A stretch of 64,000 nt of DNA from Motiliproteus sp965230735 (GTDB lineage Bacteria; Pseudomonadota; Gammaproteobacteria; Pseudomonadales; Balneatricaceae). Below are positions 1 through 7,901 of the stretch, piece after piece (the first letter of the stretch is position 1; each line of letters opens with the position of its first letter). The stretch is from assembly GCF_965230735.1 (NCBI RefSeq), contig NZ_OZ246016.1:1302001-1366000 (forward strand), in the 5' to 3' direction. Made by a program: the position numbers and the translations under genes. Below the pieces are notes generated by a model that was given only the letters and a program-made list of their open reading frames with translations, was not told the DNA's origin and ran no database searches.

Positions 1-505
1 GGGCGCTGCCGAAAAGGCCGATCTGCTGATCACCAGCGGTGGTGTCTCGGTGGGCGAAGAGGACCACATCAAAGCGGCGGTCGAGCAGCTGGGGGAGATC
101 AGCCTGTGGAAACTGGCGATCAAGCCGGGCAAACCACTGGCGTTCGGTCGGGTCGGCCAGACGCCGTTTATCGGCCTGCCGGGTAACCCGGTATCGGCGA
201 TGCTCTGCTTCCAGGTTTTGGCCCGTCCGGTGATGATGAAACTGCAGGGCGCCGGTGAGCTGCATCCCAAGTCGGTGATGTTGCCGATCGACTACCAGCG
301 CAGCAAAGCGCAAAAGCGTCGCGAATACCTGCGGGTGCGTCGGGTTGAACAGGACGGCCAGCTGGTGCTCAAGCCTTACACCAACCAGAGCTCCGGAGTG
401 TTGACGTCGGTGGCTTGGGCCGAGGGTTACGCGGTGATTCCGGCCGATGCCCAGATCGCGGCAGGCGACCGGGTCGAGTTTATTCCTTTCTCCGAGCTGG
501 CGTAA
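1..505 (+). CDS. moeA: Molybdopterin molybdenumtransferase MoeA, C-terminal part (5' end outside window)
   Basis: This is the last roughly 167 residues of MoeA, which inserts molybdate into adenylated molybdopterin to give the molybdenum cofactor in the cytoplasm. The reading frame is open from base 2 and starts with the family signature LLITSGGVSVGEEDHI, followed by the KPGKPLAFG and GLPGNPVSA segments of the MoCF-binding domain. The C-terminal beta-barrel domain IV follows, ending at the stop at 503-505. A GTG at base 50 lies inside the conserved motif and is not the true start. The family is usually about 400 residues long, so more than half lies upstream of the window. Molybdoenzymes are mostly anaerobic or respiratory, which fits the neighbouring ubiUV genes. 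The family assignment is secure. Confidence 0.93.
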   Translation, partial: GAAEKADLLITSGGVSVGEEDHIKAAVEQLGEISLWKLAIKPGKPLAFGRVGQTPFIGLPGNPVSAMLCFQVLARPVMMKLQGAGELHPKSVMLPIDYQRSKAQKRREYLRVRRVEQDGQLVLKPYTNQSSGVLTSVAWAEGYAVIPADAQIAAGDRVEFIPFSELA

Positions 506-516
506 TCCGGCTCTGT

Positions 517-553
517 GCAGCGGTCCTGTTCGATACAGGCCGCTGCCTATTTT
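517..553 (+). terminator. Probable terminator after moeA
   Basis: Eleven bases after the moeA stop lies a hairpin with arms GCAGCGGtCCTG and CAGGCCGCTGC (one bulged base, loop TTCGATA), followed by CTATTTTC. The U-run is short, so it may be a weak intrinsic terminator. Confidence 0.5.
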
Positions 554-944
554 CATCCTGCTGAATTCTCTTCCATTCTCCTTCCCAGCGGCGTCCTGGC
601 ATGACTGATATGGTCCGGCACGGCGTCTGCGCTCGTACCAAAACCGGATCTGATTAGCCCTATTAATCGAGTGGTTTTTGGGTATGATTGTCATCTCTTG
701 AGGGTCAGGACGCTACGGCCGGCGTGAATTCGGTTTCCAGCTTGGCGGATAGCATCGCACGGGCGGGTGGCTCAAATTGATAAGGATCATGGGAGCCGCA
801 GGGTGGCTTTGCTACCTTGCCCGACCTATATGCTCGGGTAATTTTGACCCGCCTTCAGGTGACTGGCCTCCAGTCTGTCCGGCGGCCAATTGCTCTGCAG
901 TAGCAACCAAACAGTTTAGGAATCAGCTAACTTAGGAATTAACT
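554..944. other. Intergenic region moeA-ubiU with regulatory site
   Basis: About 390 bases without a convincing ORF in any frame. It holds the FNR-like site described separately at 777-790. A TATATG hexamer at 827-832 could serve as a -10 element. I see no other structured element. Confidence 0.6.
777..790 (+). promoter_or_regulatory. FNR/Anr-like binding site upstream of ubiUV
   Basis: The sequence TTGATAAGGATCAT matches the FNR consensus TTGAT-N4-ATCAA at nine of ten defined positions and lies about 155 bases upstream of the ubiU start. It is the best such match I found in this intergenic region. In Escherichia coli ubiUV are induced without oxygen by Fnr, so the position and orientation make biological sense. 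That it is functional here is an inference. Confidence 0.6.
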
Positions 945-1943
945 ATGGAGTTGGTCTGTCCGGCGGGTAACTACCCGTCTCTCAAAGCCGCGGTCGATAA
1001 CGGTGCCGATGCGGTTTATATCGGATTCAAAGACGATACCAATGCCCGCCACTTCGCTGGTTTGAATTTCAACGACAAAAAGGCCCACCGGGCGCTCGAC
1101 TATGCCCGCAATAAAGGGGTCAAGGTGTTCGTGGCGGTGAATACCTACCCCCAACCCGAGGGCTGGCATCGTTGGCAGGCGGCGGTGGATCTGGCCGCCG
1201 ACCTGGGGGTGAATGCCCTGATCGCCGCCGACATGGGCGTGCTGGGTTATGCGGCCGAAAAACACCCGGAACTGGCGTTGCATCTGTCGGTTCAGGGGTC
1301 GGCGACCAACTACGAGAGCCTGAAGTATTACCAGCAGCAGTTCAATATCCGCCGCGCGGTGTTGCCACGGGTGCTGTCGATGGCCCAGGTACGCCAGGTG
1401 GCGGCCCAAAGTCCGGTGGATCTGGAAGTGTTCGCGTTCGGCTCGCTGTGCATCATGGCCGAAGGCCGTTGTCACCTGTCCTCCTATATCACCGATCAGT
1501 CGCCCAACAAGTGCGGCGCCTGTTCACCGGCCCATGCGGTTCGCTGGGAAGAGCAGGATGACGGCGGACTGGAAACCCGTCTCAACAATGTCTTGATCGA
1601 CCGCTTCGAGCCGGGCGAAAAAGCCGGCTATCCGACCCTGTGCAAGGGACGATTCCAGGTGGGCGAACATACCTTCCACGCGATGGAAGAACCGACCAGT
1701 CTGAATACCTTGGAGCTGCTGCCGGAGCTGCGCGAAGTCGGCGTCGGTGCGGTCAAGATCGAAGGTCGTCAGCGTAGCCCGGCCTATGTCGAGCAGGTGG
1801 TCAGCGTTTGGCGTCAGGCGATCGACGCAATGCAGGCGAATCCGGCGGGTTACAGCCCGAAACCGGAGTGGATGGCAACACTGGGTGGGGTGTCCGAAGG
1901 CACCCAGACCACCCTGGGCGCTTATTCGCGCCCGTGGCAGTAA
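945..1943 (+). CDS. ubiU: UbiU, O2-independent ubiquinone hydroxylation protein (peptidase U32 family)
   Basis: A 332-residue member of the U32 family that matches UbiU (YhbU) closely in length (331 in Escherichia coli). With UbiV it forms a heterodimer that hydroxylates the ubiquinone ring without oxygen, using prephenate as oxygen donor. The four Fe-S ligands known for the E. coli protein (C169, C176, C193, C232) have counterparts here at C169, C176, C193 and C233 in the SLCIMAEGRCH and KCGACSP segments. The N-terminus MELVCPAGNYPSLKAAVDNG is typical. The start ATG at 945 agrees with the family N-terminus. ubiV starts 21 bases after the stop, so the two are surely co-transcribed, and an FNR-like site lies upstream. 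I am confident of the assignment. Confidence 0.95.
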   Translation: MELVCPAGNYPSLKAAVDNGADAVYIGFKDDTNARHFAGLNFNDKKAHRALDYARNKGVKVFVAVNTYPQPEGWHRWQAAVDLAADLGVNALIAADMGVLGYAAEKHPELALHLSVQGSATNYESLKYYQQQFNIRRAVLPRVLSMAQVRQVAAQSPVDLEVFAFGSLCIMAEGRCHLSSYITDQSPNKCGACSPAHAVRWEEQDDGGLETRLNNVLIDRFEPGEKAGYPTLCKGRFQVGEHTFHAMEEPTSLNTLELLPELREVGVGAVKIEGRQRSPAYVEQVVSVWRQAIDAMQANPAGYSPKPEWMATLGGVSEGTQTTLGAYSRPWQ

Positions 1944-1964
1944 CGCAGGAGAATCGAGGTCACT

Positions 1965-2879
1965 ATGCAACTTTCACTGGGATCACTACTGTTCTTCTGG
2001 GACCGCGAGCGGGTCTACAATTTTTATCGCGACATGATCGAGCAACCGGTCGATATCATCTATCTGGGCGAGAGCGTCTGCTCCAAGCGGCGTGAGCTGA
2101 AAACCGCCGAGTGGATCGAGCTGGGCCAGGAATTGGCGCAGTCGGGTAAAGAACCGGGCAAAGCGGCCGGCAAGCAGATCGTACTGTCTTCGCTGGCGCT
2201 GATCGAAGCCGAGTCGGAGCTGAAAACCCTGCGTCGGCTGTGCGACAACGGCGAACTGATGATCGAAGCCAACGACATCGGTGCGGTGCAATTGATGGCC
2301 GAGCGCAAGCTGCCGTTCGTGGCCGGTACCTCGATCAACATCTACAACGCCCGTACCCTGAAAAACCTCTACGACAACGGCATGCGCCGCTGGGTCATGC
2401 CGGTGGAACTGTCCGGCAAGGCGCTGGCCGATATCCTGACCGATGCCCAATCGATGGGAATCGGTGACGAGCTGGAGACCGAAGTATTCAGCTACGGACT
2501 GATGCCGTTGGCTTACTCGGCGCGCTGCTTCACCGCCCGGGCTCGAAACCTGCCCAAAGATCGATGCCAATATGTCTGCCTGGAATACCCCGACGGCCTG
2601 CCGATGAGCAGTCAGGAAGACCAGGAGGTTTTCACCATCAACGGTATCCAGACCCTGTCCGGCCAGACCTACAATCTGTTGCCGGAGCTGGACGAGATGA
2701 AACGGATCGGGGTCGATATCGTTCGCCTGAGTCCGCAGGGTGAGGAGATGGCGTCGGTGATCAAGCAGTTCCGCGATCAACTGGACGGTAACTCGAATCA
2801 GATTCCGATCATCCCGCAGGATGCGGTCAACGGTTATTGGTACGACGATGCAGGGTTGGTGAATACTCACCAATCCTGA
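1965..2879 (+). CDS. ubiV: UbiV, O2-independent ubiquinone hydroxylation protein (peptidase U32 family)
   Basis: The partner of UbiU, 304 residues against 292 in E. coli. The four cluster ligands are present: C39 in LGESVCSKRREL, then C188, C201 and C205 in ARCF...DRCQYVC, with the same 13- and 4-residue spacings as the known C180/C193/C197. It lies 21 bases behind ubiU in the same operon, and a strong terminator follows the stop. The third partner, ubiT, is about 13 kb away on the other strand (16339-16899), separated by a secretion locus. Hydrophobic C-terminal features are absent, consistent with a soluble cytoplasmic enzyme. Confidence 0.95.
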   Translation: MQLSLGSLLFFWDRERVYNFYRDMIEQPVDIIYLGESVCSKRRELKTAEWIELGQELAQSGKEPGKAAGKQIVLSSLALIEAESELKTLRRLCDNGELMIEANDIGAVQLMAERKLPFVAGTSINIYNARTLKNLYDNGMRRWVMPVELSGKALADILTDAQSMGIGDELETEVFSYGLMPLAYSARCFTARARNLPKDRCQYVCLEYPDGLPMSSQEDQEVFTINGIQTLSGQTYNLLPELDEMKRIGVDIVRLSPQGEEMASVIKQFRDQLDGNSNQIPIIPQDAVNGYWYDDAGLVNTHQS

Positions 2880-2901
2880 TCAACAGGAGATCCTGATTCA
2901 G

Positions 2902-2928
2902 AAAGCCACCGACCCCGGTGGCTTTTTT
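2902..2928 (+). terminator. Intrinsic terminator of ubiUV
   Basis: Perfect stem of 12 pairs (AAAGCCACCG region against CGGTGGCTTT) with loop ACCC and a run of T, beginning 23 bases after the ubiV stop. It closes the ubiUV operon and separates it from the YHS gene. Confidence 0.85.
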
Positions 2929-3023
2929 ATTGCGGGTTTGATTCTTGGTCGGAGTCAGCGCTGCAACAAATGACGATTTCAACCGTCTATGCTCCCAAAT
3001 CCGTTCTAATCAGGAGCATCCGA

Positions 3024-3464
3024 ATGAAATCTCTGCTCGTCCTGCTGAGTTCTTTGCTGCTTTGGAGCAGTGTTCAGGCCGGCCCGGTTAATACCCAGGG
3101 CTGGGGCAACAACGCCATCGAAGGCTATGATCCGGTGGCCTACTTCACTGAATCTAAACCCGTTCGCGGGGACAGTGATTACTCCTACAAATGGCAGGGT
3201 GCCAACTGGCGCTTCAGCAGTGCGGAAAACCGTGAGCGTTTTATTCAGAATCCGACCGCCTATGCCCCCCAGTATGGCGGTTACTGTGCCTACGCGGTGG
3301 CCAACAACTACACCGCCAGCATCGACCCGTCGGCCTGGACGATTGTCGACGGCAAGCTGTATTTGAACTACTCCAAGTCGGTGCAGAAAACCTGGTCCAG
3401 GGATATTCCCGGTTATATTCAAAAGGGTAATAAACACTGGCCTGAGCTAAAAGAAACGTTATAA
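3024..3464 (+). CDS. Secreted YHS-domain protein
   Basis: A 146-residue protein with an N-terminal signal peptide (MKSLLVLLSSLLLWSSVQA, cleavage probably after VQA). A YHS domain follows: AIEGYDPVAYF at the start, then RFSSAENRERFIQNPTAYAP and YGGYCAYAVA with its single conserved Cys. YHS domains are often linked to metal handling, but the role of the secreted single-domain version is not established. The start at 3024 is preferred to an upstream in-frame ATG at 2970 because CAGGAG lies 7 bases before it and the signal peptide then begins cleanly. It sits alone between the ubiUV terminator and the type I exporter, 184 bases from the latter, so it may be part of neither unit. Confidence 0.85.
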   Translation: MKSLLVLLSSLLLWSSVQAGPVNTQGWGNNAIEGYDPVAYFTESKPVRGDSDYSYKWQGANWRFSSAENRERFIQNPTAYAPQYGGYCAYAVANNYTASIDPSAWTIVDGKLYLNYSKSVQKTWSRDIPGYIQKGNKHWPELKETL

Positions 3465-3648
3465 CCCTGGATCCGCAGTTTGGGCTGTTGAAGCACTTCA
3501 GTTTTGCTACGTAACACTAATTGTTAAATAAGGTTTTGCGCATCTAAAACAGTAAGTTGTGCGCGCTTTAATGGTGTGAGATATTTTGTATCATTAAATG
3601 GACCCAGGATGGAGTCCGGCATTGTGATCAGCAACAAGGATGTTGTAT

Positions 3649-5949
3649 ATGCTGAGTTCTGCACAGGCTGCTTCAACCAATTCGGAGCAGCCATCTTCTC
3701 CAGAATTAGACACCGGCTTATACAGCCTCGTCTCTATAGCCCGTTTTCACCGCCTGCCTGCCGAGCTGGAGCAGCTTAAGCACCAGTTCGGTCGCGAAGA
3801 ACAGCCGTTCGATACCCAGGACCTGCTACGGGCCGCCAAAGCCTTGGGGTTTCGCGCCAAGCAATCCACTGCCACGCTTCAACGCCTGCAGCCCCGCGCG
3901 TTACCGGCCATCGGTCGTGACCGTAACGGCAGTTATTTTATTATCGCTAAGGTATCGGAGCCCGAACCGGGTGCCGATAACGCTGACTGGCGAGTCCTGA
4001 TCCAGCAGCCTGGTCAGCAGGCACCCCAAACCCTAAATCAGCAGGAGTTTGAAGAACTCTGGTCCGGCGAACTGATTCGGCTAGGATTGCGTGGTGGACA
4101 GGGACAAGGGCAGGGAGTGTTTAACCTTAGCTGGTTTATCCCGGCGCTGCTGAAGTACCGCAAGCATTTTACCGAGGTGATTATCGCCTCGTTCTTCCTA
4201 CAGCTGTTCGCGCTGGCCACACCGCTGTTTTTCCAGGTGGTGATGGACAAGGTGCTGGTCCATCAGGGCTTTACCACCCTGGATGTGCTCGCGTTCGGCT
4301 TCTTTGTGTTGGCGTTTTTCGAGGCCACCATCGGCGGCTTGCGTCATTACCTGTTCGCCCACACCGCCAATCGGGTCGATGTGGCGCTGGGGGCCAAGTT
4401 ATTTAATCACCTCACCGCATTACCGTTGGCTTATTTCGAAGCCCGTCAGGTAGGGCAGAGCGTCGCCCGAGTTCGTGAGTTGGAGACCATCCGCAACTTT
4501 ATCACCGGCACCGCGCTGACGCTGATTATCGACCTCTCCTTCACCCTCGTGTTCTTTGCGGTGATGTGGTACTACAGCCCGACCCTGACGTTGATCGTGC
4601 TGGCCACCTTGCCCTGCTACGCGCTGCTGTCGATCTTTATCACCCCGATCCTGCGTCACCGGCTGGACCAGAAATTCAAGCACGGGGCCGAAAACCAGGC
4701 CTTTCTGGTGGAGTCGGTCACCGGCATCGAAACACTCAAGGCGATGGCGGTGGAGCCGCAGATGCAGCGCCGTTGGGAGGATCAGCTTAGCAAATACGTC
4801 ACCGCCTCTTTCCGTAGCCAGAACCTTAACAATATCGCCAATCAGATTGCCGGTTTTATCAGCAAGCTGACCACCCTGGGGATTATCTGGTGGGGCGCCC
4901 ATCTGGTAATCGGCGGTGAGCTGTCAGTGGGCCAACTGATCGCCTTCAATATGATCGCCGGACGGGTCACCGGGCCGATCCTGAAGCTGGTGCAGCTGTG
5001 GCAGGATTTCCAGCAGGCTGGTATCTCGCTGAAACGTCTGGGCGATATCCTCAATACCCCGCGCGAGCCGGGCTACAACCCCAACCGCAGCACACTGCCT
5101 AGCCTTAAAGGCGCGGTCAGTTTCGAACATGTCGGCTTCCGTTATCGTCCCGACGGCCCGCAGATCCTGAACGGGGTTAATCTGCAGGTGCGCCCGGGCG
5201 AAGTGATCGGAGTCGTCGGTCGCTCCGGCTCCGGCAAAAGCACCCTGACCAAGCTGGTGCAGCGGCTCTATGTGCCCGAATCGGGCCGGGTGCTGGTGGA
5301 CGGCGTCGATCTAGCGATGGTCGACACGGCCTGGTTGCGGCGTAATATCGGCGTGGTGCTGCAGGAGAATTTCCTGTTCAACCGCTCGATCCGCGAGAAT
5401 ATCGCGCTGGCCAACCCCGGTTTGCCGATGGAGGCGGTGGTTCATGCCGCCAAGCTGGCCGGTGCCCACGATTTTATTCTGGAGCTGCCCGAAGGCTACG
5501 ATAATCCTGTCGGCGAACACGGCTGCAACCTGTCCGGCGGCCAACGCCAGCGTATCGCTATTGCCAGGGCGTTGATCGCCGACCCCCGAATCCTGATCTT
5601 CGACGAAGCGACCAGCGCACTGGACTATGAATCCGAACGGATTATCCAAGACAATATGGCCGCCATCAGCCGGGGTCGTACCCTGTTTATCATCGCTCAC
5701 CGGCTAAGCACCGTGCGTCAATGCGACCGAATTATCGTGATGGACAGAGGGCGGATTATCGAGTCCGGCAACCATGAACAGCTGTTGGCACAGAACGGCG
5801 AATACGCCCGCCTCAATAGCTTTCAGGCCAGCATTCCTAGCGCGGCAGCTAGGCGTCAGGCGTTACAAAGGCAAGGGCGACAGGAAAGACAACAGCAGGC
5901 AGCTCAACCGGCCACAGCCCAACCCGTAGCGGAGGGCACCGACGAATGA
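3649..5949 (+). CDS. Type I secretion ABC transporter (HlyB/LapB-like, with C39-like domain)
   Basis: An inner-membrane ABC exporter of about 766 residues. It has an N-terminal C39-like domain (about residues 20-140), a six-helix membrane domain (about 160-440), and an ATPase domain with Walker A GRSGSGKST near residue 525, signature LSGGQRQRIAIARAL, Walker B ILIFDEATSALD and the H-loop IAHRLST. The peptidase domain lacks the catalytic Cys (the usual CGxxxL position reads DTGLYSL), as in HlyB. It should therefore bind RTX substrates rather than cleave a double-glycine leader. The ATG at 3649 has AAGGA 8 bases upstream and is preferred to the ATG at 3640. The C-terminus carries a Gln/Ala-rich tail. 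The stop overlaps the hlyD-like start (ATGA), and the obvious cargo is the RTX protein encoded 2 kb downstream. No TolC gene is in the window. Confidence 0.92.
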   Translation: MLSSAQAASTNSEQPSSPELDTGLYSLVSIARFHRLPAELEQLKHQFGREEQPFDTQDLLRAAKALGFRAKQSTATLQRLQPRALPAIGRDRNGSYFIIAKVSEPEPGADNADWRVLIQQPGQQAPQTLNQQEFEELWSGELIRLGLRGGQGQGQGVFNLSWFIPALLKYRKHFTEVIIASFFLQLFALATPLFFQVVMDKVLVHQGFTTLDVLAFGFFVLAFFEATIGGLRHYLFAHTANRVDVALGAKLFNHLTALPLAYFEARQVGQSVARVRELETIRNFITGTALTLIIDLSFTLVFFAVMWYYSPTLTLIVLATLPCYALLSIFITPILRHRLDQKFKHGAENQAFLVESVTGIETLKAMAVEPQMQRRWEDQLSKYVTASFRSQNLNNIANQIAGFISKLTTLGIIWWGAHLVIGGELSVGQLIAFNMIAGRVTGPILKLVQLWQDFQQAGISLKRLGDILNTPREPGYNPNRSTLPSLKGAVSFEHVGFRYRPDGPQILNGVNLQVRPGEVIGVVGRSGSGKSTLTKLVQRLYVPESGRVLVDGVDLAMVDTAWLRRNIGVVLQENFLFNRSIRENIALANPGLPMEAVVHAAKLAGAHDFILELPEGYDNPVGEHGCNLSGGQRQRIAIARALIADPRILIFDEATSALDYESERIIQDNMAAISRGRTLFIIAHRLSTVRQCDRIIVMDRGRIIESGNHEQLLAQNGEYARLNSFQASIPSAAARRQALQRQGRQERQQQAAQPATAQPVAEGTDE

Positions 5950-7349
5950 ACCCGATACGCGCACTGATCAACGCCTGGCAACAACGCGGCAGCCTCGGTG
6001 ATAAACATATCGCCCAAGACGAGCTGGAATTTCTCCCAGCAGCGCTGGAGATCCAGGACCGGCCACCGTCGCCGATGGGGCGGGTGATGATGTGGACCCT
6101 GATCGGACTGTTTCTGATCGGTGTGGCTTGGGCTTGCGTCGGCAAGGTCGATATCGTCGCTGTGGCCGAAGGCAAGATCGTCCCCAGCGGTAAGATCAAA
6201 CCGATCCAGCCGCTGGAAAAGGGAGTGGTCAGTCGGATTCTCGTCAAAGAGGGCGAAGCGGTGATTCAAGGGCAGCCGCTGGTGGAGCTGGATGCCACCC
6301 AGACCGAAGCCGACCAACAGCGCCTGCAACACGAGCTACTCACCACCCAACTCAACCTGGCCCGCCAGCAAGCCCTGGCCAACCGGCTGGCTAGTACTGA
6401 CACTGAAGCCGACACCAACGACCAACTGATTACCTGGCCTCAGCAAGCTTCCGAAGCCCAGCGGCAACTGCACCAGAGCCTGTTCGACCAGCAGTGGGCC
6501 CAGTACCAAGCCCAGACCCAGGCGCTGCGCCGAACCCAGGCCGCCAAGCTGGCCGACAAGGACGCCAGTCAGGCGCGTATCCGCAGGCTGGAGGCCACCC
6601 TTCCACTGATCAGCGAGCGAGCCGATGCCTTGAAACAGCTCAGCGAGCGCAAAATGGCCGCCCGCAATCAATACCTGGAGTTGGAGTCCGAACGGGTCGA
6701 TAACGAGCTGGAACTAGTCGAAGAGCAGGCGCGCCAGCGCCAACTACGGGCCGCACTGCAGGAAACTGAGGCTCAGTTACAGGTGCTCAGGTCCCAAAGC
6801 CGCGCCCAAGCCTTCGAAGCCCTGGCCGAAAGCCAGCGCCAACAACGCACACTGGTTGAAGATCTCAGCAAAGCCCGGGATCGCAACCAGCGTCAGATCC
6901 TTTACGCGCCGGTCGACGGCGTCATCAAAGAACTGGTGTTGGCCTCCCCGGGCGAAGTCGTCACCCCGGCCCAACCGCTGATGCAGATCGTCCCCCGTGA
7001 AGAAGCCTTGGTGGTTGAAGCCTATCTGGCCAACAAGGATATCGGCTTTATCCGAGAACAGATGGATGCGGCGATCAAAGTACATACCTTCCCCTTCACC
7101 AAATATGGTCTGATTGAGGCCGAAGTTATCCAAGTCAGCGCGGATGCGTTGGCTGATGAAGAGAAAGGGTTGATCTATAAAATGAAACTGTTAATGGATC
7201 AAGACTGGTTGAATGTGGAAGGCAATAAAGTGCAGTTAATTCCGGGGATGGCAGTGACAGCTGAGGTTAAAACAGGTACGAGAAGGTTAATTGAATACTT
7301 TTTGGCACCGTTGCTTAGGTATCGGCAGGAGAGTGTTAGGGAGAGATAA
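5946..7349 (+). CDS. HlyD-family membrane fusion protein of the type I secretion system
   Basis: A 467-residue periplasmic adaptor that bridges the ABC exporter and a TolC-type outer-membrane channel. A short cytoplasmic tail is followed by one membrane helix (MMWTLIGLFLIGVAWACVG, about residues 43-61), a first lipoyl half (IVPSGKIKPIQPLEKGVV), a long coiled-coil hairpin rich in Gln, Ala, Leu and Glu (about 115-320), the second lipoyl half (APVDGVIKELVLASPGEVV) and the beta-barrel that ends with the family-typical GMAVTAEVKTG...YFLAPL. It overlaps the transporter gene by four bases. The last 250 bases are clearly AT-richer than the rest, so the composition changes inside this gene, a possible recombination point. 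The assignment is secure. Confidence 0.92.
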   Translation: MNPIRALINAWQQRGSLGDKHIAQDELEFLPAALEIQDRPPSPMGRVMMWTLIGLFLIGVAWACVGKVDIVAVAEGKIVPSGKIKPIQPLEKGVVSRILVKEGEAVIQGQPLVELDATQTEADQQRLQHELLTTQLNLARQQALANRLASTDTEADTNDQLITWPQQASEAQRQLHQSLFDQQWAQYQAQTQALRRTQAAKLADKDASQARIRRLEATLPLISERADALKQLSERKMAARNQYLELESERVDNELELVEEQARQRQLRAALQETEAQLQVLRSQSRAQAFEALAESQRQQRTLVEDLSKARDRNQRQILYAPVDGVIKELVLASPGEVVTPAQPLMQIVPREEALVVEAYLANKDIGFIREQMDAAIKVHTFPFTKYGLIEAEVIQVSADALADEEKGLIYKMKLLMDQDWLNVEGNKVQLIPGMAVTAEVKTGTRRLIEYFLAPLLRYRQESVRER

Positions 7350-7376
7350 GGTTTAAGTTGTTCAAGGTCTGGTTAT

Positions 7377-7901
7377 ATGATTTTTAAAAAAATTTGCAAC
7401 TGCCATAAGAATAAGAATGTTCAGATGGCTCTTTCATTGCTGATTGTGCTTTTAGTAATAGTTTTCAATGAAAGCAATAAGTATATGATGAAAGAAGCTG
7501 ATTTCATTAGGGATAATGTTGATAGTAGTATTGGGTACTTCGACTCGATTTATAAAGAAAGACAGAAGTCAGGGAACATATTTATCAAAATAAAGGTGGG
7601 TAATAATGTTAAATCTTATGTGCCGCTAGGTAGTGAGGTTGAGGTCACCTTAAGAGATTCAATTAGCCCTGGTGATGAAGTAAGATTTAGCTATATAGTT
7701 CTTGATAAGTTCTTATCAAATGAAAAGTATCTTCTATTTATGGAGAGTTCGGATGGATCAGTTCTTGTTGATGAGAATTCATCAATAGATTATCTAGTAA
7801 ATCTCTACTCTCCAAGATGGATTGTTTTTTTAAAGATTATTTCTGCTTTAATTGCATTGATTTACATACGTTTATTATTTAAGGGAATGAATAATGAGTA
7901 A
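7377..7901 (+). CDS. Unknown inner-membrane protein between the exporter and RTX genes
   Basis: A 174-residue protein that I do not recognise. It has one membrane helix near the N-terminus (MALSLLIVLLVIVF, about residues 17-30), about 110 polar residues that look like a small beta-rich domain (FIKIKVGNNVKSYVPLGS...), and a second helix near the C-terminus (WIVFLKIISALIALIYIRLL). This predicts an N-in/C-in protein with an extracytoplasmic domain. The start has AAGG 9 bases upstream. Its 3' end overlaps the RTX start by 8 bases, which implies translational coupling. The gene is strongly AT-rich, unlike most of the window, so it was probably acquired. The position next to a giant secreted protein is that of an immunity protein or a secretion/anchoring accessory, but the sequence alone does not decide this. 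Confidence 0.75.
   Translation: MIFKKICNCHKNKNVQMALSLLIVLLVIVFNESNKYMMKEADFIRDNVDSSIGYFDSIYKERQKSGNIFIKIKVGNNVKSYVPLGSEVEVTLRDSISPGDEVRFSYIVLDKFLSNEKYLLFMESSDGSVLVDENSSIDYLVNLYSPRWIVFLKIISALIALIYIRLLFKGMNNE

Noticed and set aside
1986..2873. A 295-codon ORF antisense to ubiV
   Set aside because: It has composition typical of antisense frames (many His, Arg, Gln) and no recognisable domain. ubiV on the plus strand carries all expected Cys ligands.
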